This document shows, piece after piece, positions 1 to 6,668 of a stretch of DNA of 10,169 bases. Numbering within the stretch: the first letter of the stretch is position 1; each line of letters opens with the position of its first letter. Source of the DNA: Candidatus Kerfeldbacteria bacterium (GTDB lineage Bacteria; Patescibacteriota; Patescibacteriia; SBBC01; CAIJZX01); contig JACQBO010000030.1 of NCBI GenBank assembly GCA_016194465.1, positions 1 to 10,169 of the forward strand, written 5' to 3'. A model generated the notes under the pieces. That model did no database searches and had not been told where the DNA came from. It worked only from the letters and a program-made list of their open reading frames with translations. A program made the translations under genes and the position numbers.

Positions 1-507
1 GGCAAATTGACGCTTGGTCCAAAGGTTGACGTGCTCGGGGTGGTTGCCAAAACGACTGAGGTTTTGCAGTCGGCCAAGATTGCCCAGACGAAACCACGGT
101 TCGTGTGGCACGGTCAACACCACGGCGCGCTTGGCCACTCGTTGTAATTCACGCAGGGCTGCATCAGGGTTGGCCAAGTGTTCCAGCACTTCGCTAGCGA
201 CCACCAGGTCCCACGAACTATCGTCGTCGGGCAGATCATAAATATCGCCGGTCTCCAACGTCAATTTTGGAAATAAACGCCGGCCTTCATGCAAGGCAGC
301 TTCGAAAACATCGTACCCTTGTTTCTTCACGTCAGGTAACCGTTCATGAATTTGGTTCAGCAGGTATCCTTCACCGCATCCGACTTCGAGAATTGAGACG
401 GGCTGCTGACTGGCGATCATATCAACCAGGCGGTCAAGAAAGCGGCGTAGGAACCATTGCTGCACCGGGTTTGATCCCAAATATTTTTTTTGGTTGGTCG
501 TGCTCAT
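1..507 (-). CDS. Class I SAM-dependent methyltransferase, C-terminus cut by window edge
   Basis: The reading frame is open from the ATG at 507 to the left edge, giving the first 169 residues; the C-terminus is missing. A Rossmann-type SAM-binding core is visible: ILEVGCGEG at about residues 39-47 is motif I, a DVF acid follows after the second strand (about 66-68), GDIYDL lies near 87-92, and DLVVASEVLEHL at 100-111 is the typical post-motif stretch of methyltransferase type 11/12/UbiE-like enzymes. The stretch GNHPEHVNLWTKRQF near 154-168 is common in small methyltransferases found in polysaccharide clusters. The start overlaps the stop of the upstream glycosyltransferase as ATGA, so translation is probably coupled. 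No strong Shine-Dalgarno is seen. The substrate cannot be read from sequence; the neighbour suggests a glycan, lipid-linked sugar or related envelope molecule (inference). The fold assignment is confident, the substrate unknown. Confidence 0.88.
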   Translation of the reverse strand, partial: MSTTNQKKYLGSNPVQQWFLRRFLDRLVDMIASQQPVSILEVGCGEGYLLNQIHERLPDVKKQGYDVFEAALHEGRRLFPKLTLETGDIYDLPDDDSSWDLVVASEVLEHLANPDAALRELQRVAKRAVVLTVPHEPWFRLGNLGRLQNLSRFGNHPEHVNLWTKRQFA

Positions 508-1397
508 TTCCGGCGGGATTGGTGATGCAAGATAAGGTCGGCCAACAAACCCGTAAAAAAGAGTTGCAAACCGGTAATAATCATAAGAATTCCGAACAAC
601 AGAAGCGGCCGGTCGTTGATGGGATGGCCTTGAAAATGCACGACCGTTAAGTACACGAGGCTAGCCAAGCCGAAAAGAAAGAACAGGGCACCCCAACTTC
701 CAAAAAAGTGCAAGGGCCGCCAGCGGTACTTGGTGATCAGGCCGAGTGTGACTAAATCAAAAATTCCGCCCAACCGGAGTCCATACTTCGACTGGCCATA
801 CTCACGAGCGTGATGCTGGACTGGCAACTCCATCACTCGCCAACCCTGGGCACTCGCCAATACCGGAATAAAGCGATAGAGATCTCCGTAGAGATCAAGG
901 TCCTTCACCACCTCAAGCCTATAGGCCTTCAAGCCGCAGTTGAGATCATGAAAACCTGTCTGGGCGACTCGGTTGGCCAGGCTGTTAAAAATTTTTGAAG
1001 AGATGCGTTTGACGGCCGGATCCTGGCGGTCCTGTTTCCACCCTCCGACGACGTCGGCCTCACCACGCCGGATCGGCTCGATCAGCTTGGGAATTTCCTG
1101 GGGCTCATCTTGCAAATCCGCGTCCATCGTGACCACAATCGTCCCGGTCGCCGCTTGGAAGCCGGCCATGAGCGCAGCGGACTTGCCTTGATTCGTTTTG
1201 AGACGGATGCCTTGGCATCGTTTGTCAGCCAAACTCAGCCGCTCAATCACCGGCCACGTGCCATCGGTACTGCCATCGTCGATGATCATCGCTTCCCAGC
1301 TGGCCGTACGGTGTAAAGCGTCGGCTAATCGGGGCCACAGATGCAGTAAACTCTCCGCTTCATTATAGGCGGGGATGATGCACGTCAATTCAACCAT
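504..1397 (-). CDS. GT2 family glycosyltransferase, polyprenyl-phosphate sugar transferase type
   Basis: A 297-residue family 2 glycosyltransferase of the DPM1/GtrB/ArnC-like type, which moves a sugar from a nucleotide sugar to a polyprenyl phosphate at the inner face of the membrane. Visible signs are the N-terminal CIIPAYNEAES (6-16), IIDDGSTDGT (38-47), the metal-binding MDADLQDEP (91-99), the acceptor-side motif DLNCGLKAYR (151-160), and the HHAREYGQSKYG stretch (195-206) typical of this branch. Two hydrophobic segments follow (about 229-253 and 264-292), matching the two C-terminal helices of GtrB-like enzymes. The length is ordinary. The start ATG at 1397 lies six bases after a TATACT box, so the transcript may be leaderless. 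Its stop overlaps the next gene as ATGA, so it is expected to be co-translated with the methyltransferase. Which sugar is transferred cannot be told. Confidence 0.93.
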   Translation of the reverse strand: MVELTCIIPAYNEAESLLHLWPRLADALHRTASWEAMIIDDGSTDGTWPVIERLSLADKRCQGIRLKTNQGKSAALMAGFQAATGTIVVTMDADLQDEPQEIPKLIEPIRRGEADVVGGWKQDRQDPAVKRISSKIFNSLANRVAQTGFHDLNCGLKAYRLEVVKDLDLYGDLYRFIPVLASAQGWRVMELPVQHHAREYGQSKYGLRLGGIFDLVTLGLITKYRWRPLHFFGSWGALFFLFGLASLVYLTVVHFQGHPINDRPLLLFGILMIITGLQLFFTGLLADLILHHQSRRK

Positions 1398-1403
1398 AGG
1401 CCC

Positions 1404-1412
1404 AGTATATCA
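1404..1412 (-). promoter_or_regulatory. Extended -10 promoter for the glycosyltransferase
   Basis: Read on the minus strand, TG-A-TATACT is an extended -10 element (TG at 1412-1411, TATACT at 1409-1404). No good -35 is found at 16 to 18 bp spacing, which is usual for extended -10 promoters. The predicted start point, about seven bases downstream, falls on the ATG at 1397 or within a base or two, which implies a leaderless mRNA. This fits the absence of a Shine-Dalgarno and the 38-bp gap that separates this gene from the ATPase. The assignment is inference from motif matching. Confidence 0.45.
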
Positions 1413-1435
1413 GAATTGGCCGAAAAAGAAAGTGG

Positions 1436-3127
1436 TTACGGCAAGCGCAGTGTTTCGCCCGGCTTGAGCACGGTCGGGTGATGCTCCGGCTCAGGTTGAT
1501 TTGCCGGCGGTTGGCTGACGGGCGCCGGGGAGCGAAGACGCTGGTCGCCGCGGCGTGGTTCTGGTCGCCGATCCGATCGGGGCGGCCGACGGTCATGCCG
1601 TTGATGCCGGTCGGGGTTGGGGCGCGGCTGATTCGATTTGGTTTGCTGCATGGCCTGGGTGAGCGACATGGCCGGCGGGATATTGATCGGGGCGACGGGT
1701 TGACGCTCGCCCAGGACCATCTCGGCTTTTGCTTCACGTTTGGGGCGCTGGTCATACCTCGGACGGGCCTGGGCGGAACGACCCTGATCAGAGTTCGAGC
1801 CGAATCGTTCAGGCTCAGGACGCGATTCGGGGACGGGCGGTTCGGCGCCAAAACCGCTCCAGCGGGAAATTTTTTCTTCCACCACCTCGCGTGGTTTGGC
1901 GTAGCGCTCCCGGGAAACGCGAACAATCGTCTCGGCCAGATTATCGGGATGATCAACCGGCGGGAGGCCGGTGGCGGAAAAAGGTTCAGACGCCACGCCG
2001 TCGATCATCAGCTTGAGATACATGTCGTACTTGGTTAAATTTACCAGGTCGATTTCTGTAAAGACGGGTTCGTATTCTTTAGCTAAAAATTCCGAATCCG
2101 CCGCGCCGACCCGGAAGGTGATAATCGTTCCCACGTTGCCAAAGACGGCCGCCCGGACTTTTTCATCGAGTTGTTCGATGTACTGGTGAGCAATAATCAA
2201 ATCAAGGCGGTATTTTCGGGCTTCAGAAAGAATGTTGGCGAACGATTCGGTGGCGAAGTTTTGGAACTCGTCAACGTATAGGAAGAAATCGTGCCGTTGT
2301 GTTTCCGGAATATCAATCCGACTCATGGCCGCCAGTTGAATCTTGGTAATCATCATGGCGCCAAGTAACGCGGCGTTATCTTCCCCAATCCGGCCTTTGG
2401 CTAGATTCAGCAGTAGAATCTTGCCATTATCCATAATCTGACGCATATCGATGGTTGATTTTGATTGGCCGACGATATTACGGATGATGGAACTTGACAA
2501 GAACTGGCCAATTTTATTCTGGATGGGCGAGACCGCCTCGGTTCGAAACTGATTGGCATACGATTCATATTCAGTTTTCCAAAAGGTTTTCACGACTGGA
2601 TCGGAAATTTTCTCCACGACTTTCTTTCGATACTCCTTGTCAACGTACATGCGGGTTACGCCTAAAAGCGTGGACCCGGGGAATTCGATTAAAGCCAGGA
2701 TGGTGTTGCGTAGGATGTATTCGAGGCGGGGCCCCCAAGAATCAACCCAGATTTTTTTAAAGACGGCGATCAGTCCGGAGGCGACGAGATGGCGGAGGGC
2801 CGGATCAACCGATTCGAGAATATTGAAGGCAATCGGATAATCGACATCGGCCGGGTTAAAATAAATAACGTCATTCACCCGATACGAAGGAATATACTTG
2901 ACGACTTTCTCTACCAGGTCACCATGCGGATCGACCACGGCTAAGCCGCGCCCGGCCCGGATATCCTGCACGATCATGTTTTCCAGCATGGTTGATTTGC
3001 CCATACCGGTTTTCCCAATGACGTACATGTGCCGGCGGCGGTCGTCGGTCTTAATACCAAACGCCTGCAACTTATTACGGTAATTCGTCCGGCCAAACAG
3101 GGTAATATCGCTGGGATTCGTATCCAT
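1436..3127 (-). CDS. TraD/VirD4/HerA-like P-loop ATPase (type IV secretion coupling-protein type)
   Basis: A 563-residue ATPase of the FtsK/HerA/TraG superfamily that couples ATP hydrolysis to movement of DNA or nucleoprotein. The Walker A motif is GKTGMGKS (38-45). VVDPHGDL (64-71) is the strand after the first helix, common in TraD/VirD4 proteins. FFLYVDEFQNF (281-291) is Walker B with D286 and E287. IIAHQY (311-316) carries the conserved sensor glutamine. FNPADVDYPIAFNIL (90-104) is also typical of this group. Unlike classic VirD4/TraD there are no N-terminal membrane helices, so the one-helix protein encoded three bases upstream is a natural membrane partner (inference). The last 140 or so residues (about 425-563) are low-complexity, rich in Pro, Arg, Gln and Asp, probably disordered, and end in the ordered-looking VLKPGETLRLP. 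The start is at 3127, with only a weak GGGA upstream. Substrate (DNA or protein) is unknown. Confidence 0.88.
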   Translation of the reverse strand: MDTNPSDITLFGRTNYRNKLQAFGIKTDDRRRHMYVIGKTGMGKSTMLENMIVQDIRAGRGLAVVDPHGDLVEKVVKYIPSYRVNDVIYFNPADVDYPIAFNILESVDPALRHLVASGLIAVFKKIWVDSWGPRLEYILRNTILALIEFPGSTLLGVTRMYVDKEYRKKVVEKISDPVVKTFWKTEYESYANQFRTEAVSPIQNKIGQFLSSSIIRNIVGQSKSTIDMRQIMDNGKILLLNLAKGRIGEDNAALLGAMMITKIQLAAMSRIDIPETQRHDFFLYVDEFQNFATESFANILSEARKYRLDLIIAHQYIEQLDEKVRAAVFGNVGTIITFRVGAADSEFLAKEYEPVFTEIDLVNLTKYDMYLKLMIDGVASEPFSATGLPPVDHPDNLAETIVRVSRERYAKPREVVEEKISRWSGFGAEPPVPESRPEPERFGSNSDQGRSAQARPRYDQRPKREAKAEMVLGERQPVAPINIPPAMSLTQAMQQTKSNQPRPNPDRHQRHDRRPPRSDRRPEPRRGDQRLRSPAPVSQPPANQPEPEHHPTVLKPGETLRLP

Positions 3128-3130
3128 AGA

Positions 3131-4525
3131 TTATCCCACTGGTAAATTCGTCGGGGCACCCGGGACCGGACTAGTTGACCCGGGGCCAGGGGCGTGGGCC
3201 GGAATCTTCGCCTTCTCTGGAAGATACTCCGTTTCATCGCCAACCGGCAGCGCCACCGGAGGCTCCCCCCGCTTGGCTTCGGTTTTCTTGACCAATGGCG
3301 CCTTGACCGTCAGCACCGGGAAGTGCCACAGCGACGCCAGTTCTTCAACATTTAAGACGAACTTGGCTCGTCCCCGCCAATTGCTGCGGTATGTATATCC
3401 CAGCAAAATTCGTCGCTTCAAACCATTTTCTCTCTGCCGGGGCCGAAAAAAAACTCGAGCAGTTTTCATTTTTTGGTCTGGCCGAAAACCGTTCATATCT
3501 AACCCTTGATACTGTTTTAAGGCACCAAACATGCCGGAGATGCGGGATCGGTCAAACTCATCCTTCTGTCCCAAATATACCAAGCGGCATTTAACATCAA
3601 AACCCAGCTTGGAAATTTTCATGCCAATTGCTTCTACGACCACCCGCACGTTCGGGGCGAGGTGTTGCATGAGACTCGGAGGTTCATCCTTTTCTCGCTG
3701 CGTTGTTTGGCTCGGTTCAAAGAGGGTCCGAGTCAAGGTTTGATAGGCGCCGGTCGCCAAATTCCCCGGCGCCGCGAGGAGATCGTCAAGCGTCGACTTT
3801 TTATTCGCGCCCTTGAGGCCAATCAGTTTGTTGATGACCACTAGCCCCTTCTTCCTCCACCCGTCATCCGGCGTCGGCGAAATGACCCACTGCAGCCATA
3901 TCTGCTCGCCGCTGCGGATGCGACCCATCATTTCTAGCAGCGAAGCCATCGGGTCAAGAAAGGTCTGGGTGAGACTGTGTTCCCAGAGCGGGTAGGTCCG
4001 GATGGGATAGACTTGATTGGTCACTAAGGTTAATTCCGCCCCCCACATGTCATATGAGTCGTTGGGAAACTTGGCTTCGACCCTGGTGGCATAATCTTCC
4101 ACCTCAGATATTTCGGCGTTTGGGTACTGAGCATAAATGGCGGCTTCAATCATGTCACGGAAATTGACTGGGGTGCGGATGAGGTATTGTATGTAACCAC
4201 CAATAGTGACGAGTTCGATACTCAGAGACGGCATGACAAAGCCGTCGCGGTATTTCTCGAGCTTATTGGGGTTGCGGTGGATGCCATGAAAATGACTGAA
4301 TATGTGTTCGACTGCTTTCGGCGTTTGCTCGTTTTCTTTCGGCACATCAATCGCCAGGAGCACATATTGTATTTTTGACAGGTAGCGAGTCTGGATGGCT
4401 TCCATGTAGAGCCAAAACGCCCCAGAGGCAAAGGCCGCCATGACGCCGATAAAGCCGCCATGGGTAAACAGCCATACCATGGCCGAAAAGGGATTGGAGA
4501 ACTGAGGAAAAGTAAACGTGATCAT
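3131..4525 (-). CDS. Single-pass membrane protein partner of the TraD-like ATPase, function unknown
   Basis: A 464-residue protein with one strong hydrophobic segment near the N-terminus (about 16-42) followed by a large soluble region, so it is probably anchored in the membrane with the bulk on one face. The soluble part looks like mixed alpha/beta, with conserved-looking stretches IGGYIQYLIRTP (108-119), MIEAAIYAQYPNAEI (125-139) and FVLNVEELASLWHFP (389-403). The tail after about 410 is rich in Pro, Lys and Gly. I do not recognise an enzyme motif, and no P-loop is present. The start ATG overlaps the regulator stop as ATGA (4522-4525), and its stop is three bases from the ATPase start, so the two downstream products are made together. 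Such protein/ATPase pairs are, as I recall, common in Patescibacteria, but I cannot confirm a family name here. The likely role is membrane tether or channel-side partner for the ATPase (inference). Confidence 0.75.
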   Translation of the reverse strand: MITFTFPQFSNPFSAMVWLFTHGGFIGVMAAFASGAFWLYMEAIQTRYLSKIQYVLLAIDVPKENEQTPKAVEHIFSHFHGIHRNPNKLEKYRDGFVMPSLSIELVTIGGYIQYLIRTPVNFRDMIEAAIYAQYPNAEISEVEDYATRVEAKFPNDSYDMWGAELTLVTNQVYPIRTYPLWEHSLTQTFLDPMASLLEMMGRIRSGEQIWLQWVISPTPDDGWRKKGLVVINKLIGLKGANKKSTLDDLLAAPGNLATGAYQTLTRTLFEPSQTTQREKDEPPSLMQHLAPNVRVVVEAIGMKISKLGFDVKCRLVYLGQKDEFDRSRISGMFGALKQYQGLDMNGFRPDQKMKTARVFFRPRQRENGLKRRILLGYTYRSNWRGRAKFVLNVEELASLWHFPVLTVKAPLVKKTEAKRGEPPVALPVGDETEYLPEKAKIPAHAPGPGSTSPVPGAPTNLPVG

Positions 4526-5664
4526 GATACGGGACCCGCCACCAGGCCATAACGGCCATCGGGTTGCCTGGTAAAGAGCGATTTGTTTGTTAACGCGAGA
4601 TAAATTGTATTCCGTTTGACGAGGCGTTGGGTCAAGACTTTCTCCACAATATTGTCGCGTGAGAGAGGTTCAGGCGAAGCTTTGAGAATGTCAACGATCA
4701 CATCCGCCACCACCCCCGGTTTGTATCCCCATTCTTTGAGGGCATAGATCCCCCGCCCGACCAAGACGTATTCCTGGTTAAGAATCAGCTCATTGTGAAC
4801 GGTCGGCGGGTAGGCTTGTCGACGATCAAAACCAGTTTCGTTGATCCGCTGTGTAATTTCCTGAAAATGCATGGGCTGGCCATGCTTGCGCATGACCAAG
4901 AGGATCTTATCATTCATGCGCTTGGGCACGATACTCCCCCACGTTCGCAGACCATACTCATGGAATGGATTGTGTTCAATGTCGGTGGCCACGTTTAAAT
5001 AAGACAAGACCGCGTTTGGGGTGAGCTCATTGGTGTGTTCCTGCCACCAGGGCGTTTGTTGCATGGCTTCTAAGAGCTGCTCGCGGCTGATCGGCTGATT
5101 GCGCTGGCGCAAAATATTTTTCGCCTGTTCAATGGCTGATGATAACAAGAGTTCATTGACTAGCCGAGATTTCCAGAATGGTTTGTACTGGCGGCTGACA
5201 ATGCGGGAAAACTTACCGCCAAGCAATTCATGAAGCAAGAACAAGGTGGCCGCCCGAACCATGGGCGTTTCTTCGACATGCCCATGTAATCCCCGCAAGA
5301 GATCCTCTTCGGCCAGGAGACCGCCGTGCTGCTCTAAAATACTTTCAATCGCCGTGTCCAGCGTATGCATAATATGTTTTGACGCGGTGGCGGTTTTTAA
5401 CCGCTCGATGGCCCAACGTTGAATCTGGCGGACCCGTTCGCGGGTGACGTGGTAGGACTGGCCAATATCTTCCAGGGTTTCCGTCTCTGGCTTGATCAAG
5501 CCAAATCTTCGCCGCAGGACATCTGCTTCCTTAGCCGAAAGTTGCCGGAAAAGCTCATTGACCACTTCTAAGGGATTAAAATGCTCCAGCGTTTCCGATT
5601 GCTGGCTCTGCATGACTCGATCTAGGATTGAATTGGTAGCTTTTTGCGAATCGTGGGAATCCAT
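4522..5664 (-). CDS. Transcription regulator: sigma-70 region 4 HTH fused to HARE-HTH and winged-helix-like modules
   Basis: A 380-residue putative DNA-binding regulator. Residues 32-91 match sigma-70 region 4, the domain that reads the -35 box: LSAKEADVLRRRFGL, then ETLEDIGQSYHVTRERVRQIQ, the helix-turn-helix. Sigma region 2 is absent, so it cannot act as a complete sigma factor. Residues 251-312 resemble a HARE-HTH domain (PMHFQEITQRINETGF, then VLVGRGIYALKEWGY), the fold found in the RNA polymerase delta subunit. A further winged-helix-like unit follows at 315-376, and the middle (170-245) may hold another. A longer frame opens at 5727, but those 21 codons contain the -35 and -10 boxes of the best promoter, so they would not be in the mRNA; I therefore place the start at 5664. 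No Shine-Dalgarno is seen. It heads the operon with the membrane protein and the ATPase and probably regulates it (inference). Confidence 0.85.
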   Translation of the reverse strand: MDSHDSQKATNSILDRVMQSQQSETLEHFNPLEVVNELFRQLSAKEADVLRRRFGLIKPETETLEDIGQSYHVTRERVRQIQRWAIERLKTATASKHIMHTLDTAIESILEQHGGLLAEEDLLRGLHGHVEETPMVRAATLFLLHELLGGKFSRIVSRQYKPFWKSRLVNELLLSSAIEQAKNILRQRNQPISREQLLEAMQQTPWWQEHTNELTPNAVLSYLNVATDIEHNPFHEYGLRTWGSIVPKRMNDKILLVMRKHGQPMHFQEITQRINETGFDRRQAYPPTVHNELILNQEYVLVGRGIYALKEWGYKPGVVADVIVDILKASPEPLSRDNIVEKVLTQRLVKRNTIYLALTNKSLFTRQPDGRYGLVAGPVS

Positions 5665-5685
5665 AGAAAATGTGCCAATATCCAT

Positions 5686-5714
5686 AATATAGCATAATAT
5701 TGACAAACTGTCAA
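5686..5714 (-). promoter_or_regulatory. Promoter of the regulator/membrane protein/ATPase operon
   Basis: On the minus strand, TTGACA (5714-5709) and TATATT (5691-5686) are separated by exactly 17 bp: a perfect -35 and a 5/6 -10. Transcription would begin near 5679, leaving a leader of about 15 nt before the ATG at 5664. This excludes the upstream in-frame ATGs at 5727 and 5685, which lie in or next to the promoter. The match is direct; activity is inferred. Confidence 0.7.
5700..5714. promoter_or_regulatory. Perfect inverted repeat over the -35 box, possible operator
   Basis: TTGACA-AAC-TGTCAA is a 6+3+6 perfect inverted repeat, and one arm is the -35 hexamer itself. A dimeric repressor or the operon's own regulator bound here would block RNA polymerase, which would fit autoregulation. 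Part of the symmetry is forced by the promoter consensus in one arm, but the second copy is not. Function is inferred. Confidence 0.35.
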
Positions 5715-5771
5715 GTATTTTGGCCAAACGAAAATTTCTCCCGAACGACGAGATGGGATTTTAGGTATGCC

Positions 5772-6668
5772 TTACCTCCGCCTTTTCCAGCGTTCGTAGA
5801 CAACGAGCAAGGGGCTGGCTACAAAAATTGACGAGTATGTTCCGCTGGCAATGCCAATCAGGAGCGCTAGGATAAAGTTGCGAATGGTGACGCCCCCAAA
5901 CAGGTAGAGCGCGGAGAGAACCAAGAGCGTGGTCAGTGAGGTGTTAATCGAACGTACGACCGTTTGGTTCAAGCTGACATTGACGGTTTCTTCAAACGTT
6001 GACTCATGTCCTTTCAGTAAACGCTCACGGATCCGATCAAAGACAACAATCGTATCGTGCACGGAGAAGCCCAGCACGGTGAGTAAGGCCGTCACAAACA
6101 AGCTATCAATTTCTATACCAAAGAAGTGACCCAGAATAGAAAAAATACCGACCACCACGAAAATATCGTGAAATAAAGCGACCACGGCCGCCAAACCGTA
6201 CACCCAGGCCGGCACGGGGCCGACATTCACTTTACGAAATGCCCAGCTGACATAGAAGACGATGGCCGCCAGGACGAGAACCGTGGCGGTCACGGCCCGG
6301 CGTAACAACTCCTTACCGACAGTGGGACCGATCGACTCAAAACTTTTTTCGCTAGCCGACGGGTACTTGGCTTGGACGGCGGAAAGTATCCGCTGACGTT
6401 GCTCGTTGGTAACGCTCGGCAGTTGCATGACCAAGTCGTGCGCCCCAGCAGTTTGGGCGATCACTTGTCCTACTTTCTGTGGAGCGACAAGGGACGCCGC
6501 TTCCGGACCACTCGGCCGCGGTCCGCTAAAGGTTAAGGTAAACCTGGTGCCGCCCGTGAAATCAATTCCGACCTTCAACCCCCAGAGGGAAATAGCAATG
6601 ATCCCCGGCACCAACACAGCCAGCGAGAAGGCAAAGAGGTACTTCCTTTTTTGAATGATCCTATACAT
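5772..6668 (-). CDS. secF: Protein translocase subunit SecF
   Basis: SecF is half of the SecDF complex, an RND-family membrane machine that uses the proton gradient to pull exported proteins out of the SecYEG channel. The 298-residue product has the expected layout: a first membrane helix (about 9-30), the short periplasmic domain opened by GIDFTGGT (34-41), and five further helices after about residue 122. Conserved RND-type stretches are FHDIF (166-170), LTVLGFSVHDTIVVFDRIRE (196-215), and the TYSSIFVASPLLV segment (277-289). The start is set at 6668 by an AGGAG seven bases upstream. A longer frame to 6704 exists, but its extra codons are the end of secD read in another frame. It overlaps the secD stop by 8 bp, so translation is coupled. 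Nothing is missing; the length is normal for the family. Confidence 0.97.
   Translation of the reverse strand: MYRIIQKRKYLFAFSLAVLVPGIIAISLWGLKVGIDFTGGTRFTLTFSGPRPSGPEAASLVAPQKVGQVIAQTAGAHDLVMQLPSVTNEQRQRILSAVQAKYPSASEKSFESIGPTVGKELLRRAVTATVLVLAAIVFYVSWAFRKVNVGPVPAWVYGLAAVVALFHDIFVVVGIFSILGHFFGIEIDSLFVTALLTVLGFSVHDTIVVFDRIRERLLKGHESTFEETVNVSLNQTVVRSINTSLTTLLVLSALYLFGGVTIRNFILALLIGIASGTYSSIFVASPLLVVYERWKRRR

Noticed and set aside
482..490. A8 run near the methyltransferase start as a programmed frameshift site
   Set aside because: It encodes consecutive Lys codons in an intact frame, with no downstream stem or alternative reading frame of note.
1390..1956. A 188-codon minus-strand frame overlapping the ATPase tail in another phase
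   Set aside because: The ATPase frame is clearly coding there, and this one has Arg/Pro/Ser-rich noise sequence without a recognisable domain.
1478..2038. A 186-codon plus-strand frame opposite the ATPase C-terminus
   Set aside because: It arises from the Arg/Pro-rich codon use of the disordered tail on the other strand; its product is a Gly/Arg-rich shadow with no motif.
5727..5772. Possible secF terminator on the minus strand (TCCC/GGGA or TCTC/GAGA near 5735-5760, then AATTTTCGTTT)
   Set aside because: The best stems have only four pairs, compete with each other, and the T-run is broken. Too weak to call.
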